DNA of 62,500 bases from assembly GCF_963678635.1 (NCBI RefSeq), contig NW_026971122.1, positions 5,001 to 67,500 of the forward strand. Reading direction: 5' to 3'. The translations under genes were made by a program, and so were the position numbers. Source of the DNA: Symsagittifera roscoffensis (lineage: Eukaryota; Xenacoelomorpha; Acoela; Convolutidae). The notes beneath the pieces were generated by a model. The model was not told the origin of the DNA. It saw only the letters and a program-made list of their open reading frames with translations, and made no database searches. Position 1 is the stretch's first letter. Each line of letters opens with the position of its first letter. Of the stretch, positions 1 to 11,365 are shown piece by piece.

Positions 1-178
1 ATTGCTATTAGTTTTTTTAACTTATAAGTCAATAGATAGAATTATCAAAATTAATGTTAGTATTCTTTAAGAGTACAAGACCATCAATAGGCTTTTTTCT
101 GCATTCCAAAAATTTGCAGTGATATACACATATTTATACACAATAACTTTGAAATCGCAGTACTTAAGTTTTTTAAGT
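1..178. other. AT-rich 3' flank of the transporter-transferase gene
   Basis: No gene is seen. This is short AT-rich sequence downstream of the minus-strand gene that ends at 179. It presumably holds that gene's 3' UTR, but no polyadenylation signal could be assigned with confidence. Confidence 0.4.
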
Positions 179-2584
179 TCAAAGGTTTCCGTATTTCTTT
201 CGCAATATGGTCGACCAGGAGTCAAAACCCATCAAGTACTTGTTCACAACTCTTTCATATTTCTCTTTAGTCTTTTCTTGTGTAATTTTCGGATCAGGAC
301 CGTAGTAGTCACTCAAAACAGGCCAGATATCAGTTCCAGAAGTCATGCATCCTGCAGCGTCTTTAGAATCCCATTTAGAAATAAAATTTTCATGTTTGCC
401 TCCACGGCACCAGGTGAAACGTGGCCTGAAAAAAATAAATGCGATGATTCGACAATGTAGACTTGTAGAAATAAGGACCTGTGATCGTGAAATGAGTGCC
501 ACCACTTTCCATACATTTGTTCCTTCATAAACAATGCTTGGATGCGTCATCAACGTGGCAACCTTGGAGTACATGTCAAAAGAATCGTGGTTGGGAATGA
601 TTCCTGCAGCAAAAAAAACTATAGTAGCGTTAGTTTCTTCCGATAAAATGTCCAAAGATGCTGCAAGTTTTTCAAGATTTGTGGTTGTTCTCCTGTGCTG
701 CACTGCAATGTATTTTCTTTCCGAGGTGGATGGAAATATTTCATTCATGACTTGATCTGCCATGATATCAATTTCTTCCGCGTATAATTCCTTGGTCATG
801 ACCGCCGAATCAGGATATGAAGGGAACGTTGGGTCACGAAATGAGCCGAAGTCTGCAGTGTTTGCGGCTTCTGCGCATGCTGGACTAATACGTCCACCCA
901 TACTATTTATTATCGCAAAGTTGCTCGGGTGCTCTACCTCATACTCTGGCACAAGGTAATGTTTAGGAACGAGATAGCCGCAATCATAAATTTTCTCTTG
1001 CTTGGCTAGTTTTTTATACGTTTCATTAAACATCATAGAGACTGCGCAATCGTGTGAACATCCAAGGGCTTCACCACCTGCGTAAATGATGTCGTAAGGT
1101 CCTTTTCCTTTCTCACTGTCCTCGCGCGACATTTGTTGAAGCTGCTTCATGCTCCGAATGTTTCCTTCTCCTCCGTAGTCAGTCATGTTTATAGACACAA
1201 TCCCTCCAAATAGAATGTCTGATTCACTGTAGCCTGCTCGATTTACTAACAGCCTTTTAAGCACCTTACAAAAAAGCAAGTCGCCAAAGTTGTATCGATC
1301 ATGAGGGCCAAGCAAAATAACCTTCCGTTCTCGAAGGGTTTCATTTCTATCATGGGCATTTTCTTGTTGATGTAGTGCTGTAGCGAATGCAGTAGTACTG
1401 GTAGGGTTGTAGTAGTGTTGTAGTGAATTGTAGTGAAGACCGAATAATAATGCTGGTAAAACAGTTACCAGCAGCAATAAAAATGGTAACTTTCTTTTCG
1501 TTTTGTCAGTAATAGGAAGTTTCATCTTATCGAGATCTAAAGAATAAGCGATACCTCCAATAAATGCTATCACCAATCCAAAAACTCCCTCCTCGCCAAC
1601 CTTTTCATCAAAAGCCATTGTTGCGACGAGCACGTTCAAGATGCGCTTTCCAACATTCAGAAGTGAATGGGATGAAGCATTGATGAAACTTAAAACGGAA
1701 ATTGAGGCCAAATTAAAAAGTCCATGAAAAACAATTGCCTGAAAACCATACCATTCGCAAGTAAAAATCATCCTGGAGAACCTTGGAAGATTTTGAATGG
1801 TAAAAAGCAATTGTATGCAAGAAATCATTGCTCCAGCTGATGTAATTTCAATATATTTGTGAACTGCATTCACAGCAGTAGCGGTTTTTTCAGCTTCTTT
1901 TGTCTGAAAATATTTCACAGTAACATTACGGAACGACATCGAAGCACCAGAAAGAAGAGCAAAAGTAATAGAAAAGATATTAACACTAGAATCTTTTTTT
2001 TTCTGCGATAGTAGAATGGCAGTTCCTGTAATCATAACCATCATCGAAATATACTTTCTAGCGGTGACTTCTTTGAAAGACTGCTCGAAAATTACGGTCA
2101 AAACCAGAGTCTCAATAGGCTCAATAAGCTTGATGATCTGAACTACACTGGCACTTCCATAAGTAAAACCAAGATTCGTAAAAAGACTCCCTAGGGAATG
2201 GAAAATTCCAATCATAAGAAACGGTTTATCACCCACTGGTATGTAGTTTTGCAGTTTTTTTTTAAATGGTTTGTTATTCGTTTGAACGGCAAATTCTCCG
2301 GTAATATTCTCCGGTAAGATGGTTATACCTGCGATCTTTTCATCCTTTTCTATTTTCTCAGTTTGTTGAGATTTGTCGAATTTTTTTAGTATAAAGTAAA
2401 TTGGAAGAGCGATGCAAAGACCAGCCAAAAGTTGATACGTGGTTAGTATAACCATCATTTGTTCCCGAGAAACGTTTTCGTTTCTGTTTGGCATGATCTG
2501 CTGCACAAGATGCTGTGTGGCAACCGCATTTTTCGAACTAGTGTAATACCAAATTACAGTAAAGATGGCAACAATAACAATCAT
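179..2584 (-). CDS. DMT/triose-phosphate-type transporter fused to polysaccharide pyruvyl transferase-like domain
   Basis: Uninterrupted 801-codon frame with an ATG start. Residues about 1-350 look like an EamA/TPT-type drug-metabolite transporter: a hydrophobic N-terminus (1-15), then helices near 43-66, 120-146, 147-168, 176-193, 203-220, 246-265, 280-305 and 332-350. The 'KLIEP' at 152-156 recalls the K..EP signature of sugar-phosphate/nucleotide-sugar carriers. A further membrane segment (367-383) leads into a soluble C-terminal half (about 420-790). This half starts 'VILLGPHDRYNFGDLLF' and has a late 'STSLHCRI' motif, both typical of the polysaccharide pyruvyl transferase family, which adds ketal-linked pyruvate to sugars. 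I infer a Golgi or ER membrane protein that imports a donor or sugar nucleotide and modifies glycans, with the C-terminal domain probably lumenal. No introns are visible in 2.4 kb. Upstream exons cannot be excluded. Family assignment is by motif reading only. Confidence 0.75.
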   Translation of the reverse strand: MIVIVAIFTVIWYYTSSKNAVATQHLVQQIMPNRNENVSREQMMVILTTYQLLAGLCIALPIYFILKKFDKSQQTEKIEKDEKIAGITILPENITGEFAVQTNNKPFKKKLQNYIPVGDKPFLMIGIFHSLGSLFTNLGFTYGSASVVQIIKLIEPIETLVLTVIFEQSFKEVTARKYISMMVMITGTAILLSQKKKDSSVNIFSITFALLSGASMSFRNVTVKYFQTKEAEKTATAVNAVHKYIEITSAGAMISCIQLLFTIQNLPRFSRMIFTCEWYGFQAIVFHGLFNLASISVLSFINASSHSLLNVGKRILNVLVATMAFDEKVGEEGVFGLVIAFIGGIAYSLDLDKMKLPITDKTKRKLPFLLLLVTVLPALLFGLHYNSLQHYYNPTSTTAFATALHQQENAHDRNETLRERKVILLGPHDRYNFGDLLFCKVLKRLLVNRAGYSESDILFGGIVSINMTDYGGEGNIRSMKQLQQMSREDSEKGKGPYDIIYAGGEALGCSHDCAVSMMFNETYKKLAKQEKIYDCGYLVPKHYLVPEYEVEHPSNFAIINSMGGRISPACAEAANTADFGSFRDPTFPSYPDSAVMTKELYAEEIDIMADQVMNEIFPSTSERKYIAVQHRRTTTNLEKLAASLDILSEETNATIVFFAAGIIPNHDSFDMYSKVATLMTHPSIVYEGTNVWKVVALISRSQVLISTSLHCRIIAFIFFRPRFTWCRGGKHENFISKWDSKDAAGCMTSGTDIWPVLSDYYGPDPKITQEKTKEKYERVVNKYLMGFDSWSTILRKKYGNL

Positions 2585-2610
2585 GATTGTTTTGATCCAA
2601 AAGAAAGTTA

Positions 2611-2790
2611 GAACTTTTTCCTTTTGTTTACAAGAGATTTGATGAAAGCGAGCTAGATTTTAGAAACCAATTGTAAGTAAGAATATAAAATATATAACGA
2701 ATACTTTTTCTTTTTGTTTACAAGAGATTTGATGAAAGCGAGCTAGATTTAAGAAACCAAATGTAAGTAAGAATATAAAACATATAACGT
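2611..2790. repeat. 90-bp tandem duplication just upstream of the gene
   Basis: Two copies of a 90-base unit (2611-2700 and 2701-2790) lie within 30-210 bases upstream of the minus-strand ATG at 2584. Both carry 'ttgtttacaagagatttg' and 'gaaagcgagctagattt' and differ at only a few bases. The position suggests a duplicated promoter or 5' UTR segment, but no TATA box or start site was assigned. Confidence 0.8.
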
Positions 2791-3361
2791 ACAATCAATT
2801 TTAGCTCTTCTACCGTCTCACACACGATACACGTTTTTACATGTTTCAAACTGGCTGCACTAAACTATGGCAGATTTATTTTCAAAAGTGCATATAATTC
2901 TACAAAAAACAGCGTAAATATATTATTGTTAGTTATTGTTTTTAAAATCAGAAAAAGTCAACATCTCGGAATAACTAATGAGTTTTGAGTAGAGCAATTT
3001 TGAGTTGAGCTCCCTAATTGGAGGGCACATTAGCTATCCCAAATTGCTCTATGAGTTACACCTCGAACTTAACTCAGAACCAACGCCGCGCCCAAAATTG
3101 CGATCTCTCGATTCAGGGCGGCGACCATCGTCTCAAAAGTCCTTCACGCGTCACAGATGGAGTTGGAATTCGACTCACTACAGCCGCTGACGTTCTTGCA
3201 ATCGCTTTCGGTGAATCTGCCGTTTGAGTCATCTTCAAAAATGATAATTCATAGCGGATATTTTGTCATTCAACGTAATCGATTCTAATTGGTGCTGCGC
3301 TTCCGCAGATAATGCGCCCACTGACCGCTTAATTGCTGTTTTTGGGCCTTCAGATGAGCCC
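2791..3361. other. Unannotated intergenic stretch
   Basis: No convincing coding signal or repeat seen. Open frames here are short (61-82 codons) and lack family motifs. Confidence 0.4.
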
Positions 3362-3600
3362 CCGAGTCAAGATTTTTCACCTAATTTGAAGCAAGATTTG
3401 AGCAGTTTGAGCGGTTTTTTTAGACAATTACGCTCAAAATCTTGCTTCAAAATGAGCGGTTTTTTAACGGTTTATCTAAAAAAAAACGCTCAAAAACCGC
3501 CCAAGTTTTGAACAGTTTTGAGCGGTTTATCTTAAAAAACCGCGCACGATTTGAGCGGTTTTTGAGCGGTTTTTTCGCGCAAACGTATCACATTTTTGAA
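3362..3600. repeat. Half copy of a foldback/MITE-like element
   Basis: It starts 'ccgagtcaagatttttcac' and contains repeated 'gagcggttt' units and 'caattacgctcaaaatctt'. It matches the left arm of the complete copy at 4247-4533, but the right terminal arm is missing, so it looks like a truncated or rearranged copy. Confidence 0.65.
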
Positions 3601-4246
3601 TAGTTATTTTTCTTGATATCGCCAAATTGATCGAATTCGGATTCTAGAACAAGGAGGCTTGATTGCTTGCTCAGACCCCAACCCAAATACATGAACTCTC
3701 ATGGGATGATTCAGAGACTAGCTTCACTTTATTGTCCCCGATTCGCTCGCCCTGCATGCCGATCATTACTTCATCGGGGTTCAGAAAAGCAAACACATGC
3801 ACTTGTTTTTCTGCCTTCGAAACATATTGGGGACAAACATATTACATATACACAATTTGTCACAATTGCTCCAAGCAATCACCGAATACGCGTATTATTC
3901 CCTCTCCAATTGAGTCGGTCAAAAACTCATAAATTCCATTTAATATTTATGTGGTACTGCGGCTACAGTAACCTTGAGCTGTTACTGATGTTATCTATGT
4001 TCAACATGCTTATTATATTATCAAGGCCATTTGTGCCGATCTGAAAAGATATGAAAGACTGCAAGTCAGTCTGCCAAACGTAGCTATGGATCTCAGCCAG
4101 TAAAACCGAGCAGATGAAAAAACAGACAGAGAAGATCAGTTTGAATGTACTATTCGGAATTCCTATAAGTTTTACACTTAAAAATCAATAGATATTCCCT
4201 GACTTGTCACATGGCGAAGCCATCAAGTTTCTTCACTCAAGACAAC
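3601..4246. other. Unannotated intergenic stretch
   Basis: AT-rich sequence between two foldback-element copies. The overlapping open frames near 3663-4044 have no recognisable domain. I see no feature. Confidence 0.35.
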
Positions 4247-4533
4247 CCGAGTCGAGATTTTTCACCTAATTTGAAGCAAGATTTGAGCGGTTTTTTTAGA
4301 CAATTACGCTCAAAATCTTGCTTCAAAATGAGCGGTTTGAGCGGTTTTTGAACGGTTTATCTTAGAAAAACCGCGCAAGATTTGAGCGGTTTTTGAGCGA
4401 TTTATCTAGAAAAACCGCTCAAAAAACCGCTTAAACCGCTCATTTTGAAGCAAGATTTTGAGCGTAATTGTCTAAAAAAACCGGTCAAACCGCTCAAATC
4501 TTGCTTCAAATTAAGTGAAAAAACTTGACTCGG
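4247..4533. mobile_element. Foldback/MITE-like palindromic element (complete copy)
   Basis: 287 bases that are almost one inverted repeat. The left end is 'ccgagtcgagatttttcac' and the right end is the reverse complement of 'ccgagtcaagttttttcac'. The arms continue through 'taatttgaagcaagatttg', several 'gagcggttt' units and 'gacaattacgctcaaaatc', meeting in the middle around 'gagcgatttatctagaaaa'. It has no coding capacity. Terminal inverted repeats plus a second partial copy 0.9 kb away point to a non-autonomous DNA transposon or foldback element. No clear target-site duplication was identified. It directly abuts the first large tandem unit. Confidence 0.7.
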
Positions 4534-4560
4534 ATACGACGAAGGCAAAGAACAAGGTCG

Positions 4561-4850
4561 CATCATGAGTCAAACAGGGTCGAACCATGAGTCGAACAGG
4601 GTCGAATCATGAGTCGATCAGGGTCGAACCATGAGTCGAACAGGCTCGAATCATGAGTCGAACAGGGTCGAACCATGAGTCGAACAGGGTCTAACCATGA
4701 GTCGAATCGTGAGTCGAATCATGAGTTGAACAGGGTCGAATCATGAGTCGAACAAAGTCGAATCATGAGTCGAACAGGGTCAAACCGGGTCGAACCATGA
4801 GTCAAACAGGGTCGAATCATGAGCTAATTTGGGTCACGCAAAGTCGCAAC
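4561..4850. repeat. 22-bp minisatellite in unit 1
   Basis: Tandem, slightly degenerate copies of 'atgagtcgaacagggtcgaa' plus two bases. It decays at the right into 'gggtcgcgcaaagt' variants. It is periodic and head-to-tail with no unique spacers, so it is not a CRISPR array. Confidence 0.85.
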
Positions 4851-5099
4851 ATGGGTCGCGCAAAGTTGCAACATGTGTCGAGCAAACCTCATGTAATGGT
4901 TTTTTTGTCGGTTTTTTTTGCTTGCATAAGCGTTATACATATGCTGATTGCAAAATCATCCAGTATATATGTATATTTAAAGTGCAGTTAGCTAGATCAA
5001 CATATTTGCTGATCAAACACAGGACTACCGCGAGAAGGCCTACACATGGTCCCAACCTAAAAAAAAGCAATTTTTTAGGTCAAAAACAAACTCGTTACC

Positions 5100-7865
5100 A
5101 CAAAAATTGAAAGCTAGAAAAAGTTCAAATCAAATATAAATCAGAAAAATTACTACACACTTACTACGAAGCTAAAATAGGAAATAAATTTTTGTACAAT
5201 ATGCACGAATCGACAGTTTCCACAAAAAATCTAAAACTATCGTTGAAAAACATTTGAAAAGGCGCAGCTTACTCTTCGCCTGTGAAATATAAGACAATCG
5301 ATTGAGATTGGTAAACGCAAAATTCGAAAAAAAAAACAAAACTTCCACCTTCCAAAACCCGACAAAAAGTAGAACAAGATGCTTTTTCACTGAGAGGTCA
5401 GAAAAGGTTTTTGTACATTTTCGAACAATCAAAATCAACACTTATACTCAAAATGAGTTTGCGTCGGGAGAATTTCGCCCGAACAGATATATTTTTCAAA
5501 GATAAGACCCAAAATAAAATGAGTAAAAATGACGTTGTCCAGTTTTTTTTTTTGATACAATATGCATGAACCGACTGTTTCCAAAAAAAATTTTGAAGTA
5601 TCGTTAAAAAAACATTACAACAGGCGCAGCACAATCTATGCCTGTAAAATATAAGATAACCGATTGACACTGAAGATTCGTACAAAAAAAAGATCGAAAA
5701 AAAACAAAACTTTTGACTTCCAAAACCCGACAAAAAGTAGAACAAGATGTTTTTTCACTGAGAGGTCAGAAAAGGTTTTTGTACAACTTCGAAAAATTTA
5801 AAGTATCGTTGGAAAACATTAAAACAGGCGCAGCACAACCTACGCTTGTAAAATATAAGATGGCAACATGGGTCGCGCAAAGTCGTATCATAAGTCGCGC
5901 AAAGCTTAAGTAATGGAATTATTGTCGGATTTTTTTGCTTGCATAAGCGTTATACAGATGCTTCTTGCAAAATCATCCAGTATATATGTATTTTTAATGT
6001 GCAGTTAGCTAGATCAACATATTTGCTGATCAAACACAGGACTGCCGCGAGAAGGCCTACACATGGTCCCAACGTAAAATATAAGCAATCTTTTTAGGGC
6101 AAAAACAAACTCGTTACCACAAAAACTGAACGCTAGAAAATGTTCAAATCAAATATAAATCAGAAAAATCAAATGAAGATTAACGAATAAAGACGATAAC
6201 TGAAGGAAACAGACTTACCAGGAAGCTAAAATTAGAAATAAATTTTGGTACAATATGCACGAATCGAATGTTTCCACAAAAAATACAAAATTATCGTTAA
6301 AAAAAACATTTAAAAAGGCGCAGCTCACTCTGCGCCTGTGAAATGTAAGACAATCGATTAAGATTGAAGATTGGTAAATGCAAAAAGTCGAAAAAAAAAC
6401 AAAATTTTCAACTTCCGAATCCCGACAAAAAGTAGAACAAGAGGCTTTTTCACTGAGAGTTCAGAAAAAGTTTTTTTGCACATTTTCGAACAATCAAAAC
6501 CATCACTTTTACTCTGAATCAGCTTGCTTCGGGAGAATATTGCCGAAAAAGTTTTTTCTTGGTGACAAAATCGAAAATATAAACGGTAAATATGAAAATC
6601 ACCTGTTTTTTTTTGGTACCATATGCACGAATCGACTGTTTCCAAAAAGATTCAAAATTTTAGCTAAAAGAACATTTAGACAGGCGCAAGACACCCTCTG
6701 TCCATAAAATAGATGATAATTGCTTCAGATTATGAGTTGGTATAACCAAAAGTCGAAAAATAACAAAGTTTTCACATTCCAAAACCCCACAGAAAAACAA
6801 GATGCTTTTTCACTGTGAGGTCAGAAAACGTTTTTGTACAGTTTCGAGCAGTCAAAACAGCTTGCTTTGGGAGAATTTTGCCCAAAAAGCTTTTTCTGAA
6901 AGAGAAGATCCAAAATATAAACGGTAATTATGACGTTTTTTATGGTACCATATGCACGAATCGACTGTTTCGAAGAAATAATTAGAAATATTGTTTTAAA
7001 AATAATTAAACAGGCGCCGCTTACTATCTAGCTGAGAAACATAAGATAAATAATTGATGCTTGGAACTAGTAAATCCAAAATTTAAAAAAGAACAAAACT
7101 TTCACCTTAAAAAAAACCGACAAAAAGTCAAAACAAGATGCTTTTCACTGAGAGATCAGAAAAGTCTTTTGTACTGTTTCCCGCAACCAAAACCAACACT
7201 CGGACTCTGAATCAGCTTGCTTCGAGGAATTTTGACCCAACAAATTTTTTCTCTAATATAAGATCCAAAATAAAAACGGTAAATTTGACATTCTCCTATT
7301 TTTTTGGTACCATATGCACCAATCGACTGTTTCCACGAAATACTTAAAATGATCGTTAAAAAACTTTTAAACAGGTGTAGCACACTTTCTGTCTATGAAA
7401 TGGAGGATAATCGATTGAGATTGAAGATTGGTGAACCCAAAACTCGAAAAATAACAAAATTTACAACTTCCAAAACCCGACAAAATATTAAAACAAGATG
7501 CTTTCTGACTGGGAGATCAGAAGAAATTTTTGTACAGTTTTGAGTAATCAAAATCACCAATCAGCCTCTGAATCAGCTTGATCCGGGAGAGTTTTGCTCT
7601 AAAATAAGTTTTTCTCAAACATAAGAAACAAAACATATAAGGTAAATACGACGATCTCCAGTTTTTTTTGGTACCATATGCATGAATCGACTGTTTCTAA
7701 TAAATAAATAAATAAGCATTAACAAAGATTTTAACAAAGGCAAGACACTCTTTGTCTATGAAGTAGAGTATAACCGATTCAGAATATAAGTTGGTAAAAC
7801 CAAAAGTCGAAAAAGTACCAAAATTTCACATTCCAAAACCACACAAAAAAAAACAAGATGCCTTT
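5100..7865. repeat. ~350-bp satellite monomers, first array
   Basis: Diverged monomers recur every ~340-370 bases, each carrying 'acaagatgctttttcactg', a 'gggagaattttgccc' variant, 'ggtaccatatgcacgaatc' and 'gactgtttcc'. Anchor points are near 5378, 5746, 6441, 6795, 7134, 7494 and 7853. The series is interrupted at about 5860-6250 by the 'cttgcataagcg' cassette. Short open frames inside are by-products of the repeat. Confidence 0.8.
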
Positions 7866-7879
7866 TCACTTTTCACTTT

Positions 7880-10800
7880 TACGACGAAGGCAAAGAACAA
7901 GGTCGCATCATGAATCGAACAGGGTCGAACCATGAGTCGAACAGGGTCGAATCATGAGTCCATCAGGGTCGAACCATGAGTCGAACAGGCTCGAATCATG
8001 AGTCGAACAGGGTCGAACCATGAGTCGAACAGGGTCGAACCATGAGTCGATCCGTGAGTCGAATCATGAGTCGAACTCGAATCATGAGTCGAACAAAGTC
8101 GAATCATGAGTCGAACAGGGTCAAACCGGGTCGAACCATGAGTCAAACAGGGTCGAATTATGAGCTAATTTGGGTCACGCAAAGTCGCAACATGGGTCGC
8201 GCAAAGTTGCAACATGTGTCGAGCAAACCTCATGTAATGGTTTTTTTGTCGGTTTTTTTTGCTTGCATAAGCGTTATACATATGCTGATTGCAAAATCAT
8301 CCAGTATATATGTATATTTAATGTGCAGTTAGCTAGATCAACATATTTGCTGATCAAACACAGGACTACCGCGAGAAGGCCTACACATGGTCCCAACCTA
8401 AAATAAAAGCAATTTTTTAGGTCAAAAACAAACTCGTTACCACAAAAATTGAAAGCTAGAAAAAGTTCAAATCAAATATAAATCAGAAAAATTACTACAC
8501 ACTTACTACGAAGCTAAAATAGGAAATAAATTTTTGTACAATATGCACGAATCGACAGTTTCCACAAAAAATCTAAAACTATCGTTGAAAAACATTTGAA
8601 AAGGCGCAGCTTACTCTTCGCCTGTGAAATATAAGACAATCGATTGAGATTGGTTAACGCAAAATTCGAAAAAAAAAAAAAACTTCCACCTTCCAAAACC
8701 CGACAAAAAGTAGAACAAGATGCTTTTTCACTGAGAGGTCAGAAAAGGTTTTTGTACATTTTCGAACAATCAAAATCAACACTTATACTCAAAATCAGCT
8801 TGCGTCGGGAGAATTTCGCCCGAACAGATTTATTTTTCAAAGATAAGACCCAAAATAAAATGGGTAAAAATGACGTTGTCCAGTTTTTTTTTTTGATACA
8901 ATATGCACGAACCGACTGTTTCCAAAAAATATTTTGAAGTATCGTTTAAAAACATTACAACAGGCGCAGCACAATCTATGCCTATAAAATATAAGATAAC
9001 CGATTTACACTGAAGATTCGTACAAAAAAAAGATCGAAAAAAAAACAAAACTTTTGACTTCCAAAACCCGACAAAAAGTAGAACAAGATGTTTTTTCACT
9101 GAGAGGTCAGAAAAGGTTTTTGTACAACTTCGAACAATCAAAATCAATACTTATACTCCGAATCAGCTTGCGTCGGAAGAGTTTTGCCCGAACAGATTTA
9201 TTTTTCGAAGATCAGACCCAAAATAAAATGGGTAAAAATGACATTCTCAGTTTTTTTTGATAACATATGCACGAATCATTTATTTCCAAAAAAAAATTTA
9301 AAGTATCGTTGGAAAACATTAAAACAGGCGCAGCACAACCTACGCTTGTAAAATATAAGATGGCAACATGGGTCGCGCAAAGTCGTATCATAAGTCGCGC
9401 AAAGCTTAAGTAATGGAATTATTGTCGGATTTTTTTGCTTGCATAAGCATTATACAGATGCTTCTTGCAAAATCATCCAGTATATATGTATTTTTAATGT
9501 GCAGTTAGCTAGATCAACATATTTGCTGATCAAACACAGGACTGCCGCGAGAAGGCCTACACATGGTCCCAACGTAAAATATAAGCAATCTTTTTAGGGC
9601 AACAACAAACTCAATACCACAAAAACTGAACGCTAGAAAATGTTCAAATCAGATATAAATCAGAAAAATCAAATGAAGATTAACGAATAAAGACGATAAC
9701 TGAAGGAAACACACTTACCACGAAGCTAAAATTAGAAATAAATTTTGGTACAATATGCACGAATCGAATGTTTCCACAAAAAACACAAAATTTTCGTTAA
9801 AAAACATTTAAAAAGGCGCAGCTCACTCTGCGCCTGTGAAATGTAAGACAATCGATTAAGATTGAAGATTGGTAAATGCAAAAAGTCGAAAAAAAAACAA
9901 AATTTTCAACTTCCGAATCCCGACAAAAAGTAGAACAAGAGGCTTTTTCACTGAGAGTTCAGAAAAAGTTTTTTTGCACATTTTCGAACAATCAAAACCA
10001 TCACTTTTACTCTGAATCAGCTTGCTTCGGGAGAATATTGCCGAAAAAATTTTTCCTTGGTGACAAAATCAAAAATATAAACGGTAAATATGAAAATCAC
10101 CTGTTTTTTTTTGGTACCATATGCACGAATCGACTGTTTCCAAAAAAATTCAAAATTTTAGCTAAAAGAACATTTAGACAGGCGCAAGACACCCTCTGTC
10201 CATAAAATAGATGATAATTGCTTCAGATTATGAGTTGGTATAACCAAAAGTCGAAAAATAACAAAGTTTTCACATTCAAAAACCCCACAGAAAAACAAGA
10301 TGCTTTTTCACTGTGAGGTCAGAAAACGTTTTTGTACAGTTTCGAGCAGTCAAAACAGCTTGCTTAGGGAGAATTTTGCCCAAAAAGCTTTTTCTGAAAG
10401 AGAAGATCCAAAATATAAACGGTAATTATGACGTTTTTTATGGACCATACGCACGAATCGACTGTTTCGAAGAATAATTAGAAATATTGTTTTAAAAATA
10501 ATTAAACAGGCGCCGCTTACTATCTAGCTGAGAAACATAAGATAAATGATTGATGCTTGGAACTAGTAAATCCAAAATTTAAAAAAGAACAAAACTTTCA
10601 CCTTAAAAAAACCGACAAAAAGTCAAAACAAGATGCTTTTCACTGAGAGATCAGAAAAGTCTTTTGTACAGTTTCCCGCAACCAAAACCAACACTCGGAC
10701 TCTGAATCAGCTTGCTTCGAGGAATTTTGACCCAACAAATTTTTTCTCTAATATAAGATCCAAAATAAAAACGGTAAATTTGACATTCTCCTATTTTTTT

Positions 10801-11365
10801 GGTACCGTATGCACCAATCGACTGTTTCCACGAAATATTTAAAATGATCGTTAAAAAACTTTTAAACAGGTGTAGCACACTCTCTGTCTATGAAATGGAG
10901 GATAATCGATTGAGATTGAAGATTGGTGAACCCAAAACTCGAAAAATAACAAAATTTACAACTTCCAAAACCCGACAAAAATTAAAACAAGATGCTTTCT
11001 GACTGGGAGATCAGAAGAAATTTTTGTACAGTTTCGAGTAATCAAAATCACCAATCAGCCTCTGAATCAGCTTGATCCGGGAGAGTTTTGCTCAAAAATA
11101 AGTTTTTCTCAAACATAAGAAACAAAACATATAAGGTAAATACGACGATCTCCAGTTTTTTTTGGTACCATATGCATGAATCGACTGTTTCTAATAAATA
11201 AATAAATAAGCATTAACAAAGATTTTAACAAAGGCAAGACACTCTTTGTCTATGAAGTAGAGTATAACCGATTCAGAATATAAGTTGGTAAAACCAAAAG
11301 TCGAAAAAGTACCAAAATTTCACATTCCAAAACCACACAAAAAAAACAAGATGCCTTTTTACTGA
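7880..11365. repeat. Large tandem duplication, unit 2 (~3.49 kb)
   Basis: A second copy of the 3.35-kb unit with the same internal order: 22-bp minisatellite at about 7905-8200, cassette at about 8262 and 9438, and satellite monomers at about 8719, 9085, 9939, 10290, 10628 and 10987. It is nearly identical to unit 1 over long stretches, implying a recent duplication. The monomer series continues for about one more repeat to ~11,640. Confidence 0.85.

Larger units (their letters stand above)
4535..7879. repeat. Large tandem duplication, unit 1 (3,345 bp)
   Basis: Starts at 'tacgacgaaggcaaagaac', and the same junction recurs at 7880. Inside are a 22-bp minisatellite, a cassette beginning 'cttgcataagcgttatac' (twice), and ~350-bp satellite monomers. 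Unit 1 lacks about 157 bp that unit 2 has near 9130-9290, so a later deletion or partial duplication separates them. No genes seen. Confidence 0.85.

Noticed and set aside
3005-4044. Small plus-strand frames (61-125 codons) between the gene and the satellite
   Set aside because: They overlap each other in different frames, part lies in the foldback element, and none has a domain.
4561-4850. 22-bp direct repeats as a possible CRISPR array
   Set aside because: Head-to-tail with no unique spacers, in a eukaryotic satellite context with no cas genes.
5172-11002. Many 60-115-codon frames in the satellite region
   Set aside because: They recur with each satellite monomer, are Lys/Phe-rich translations of AT-rich DNA, and have frames that shift between copies.
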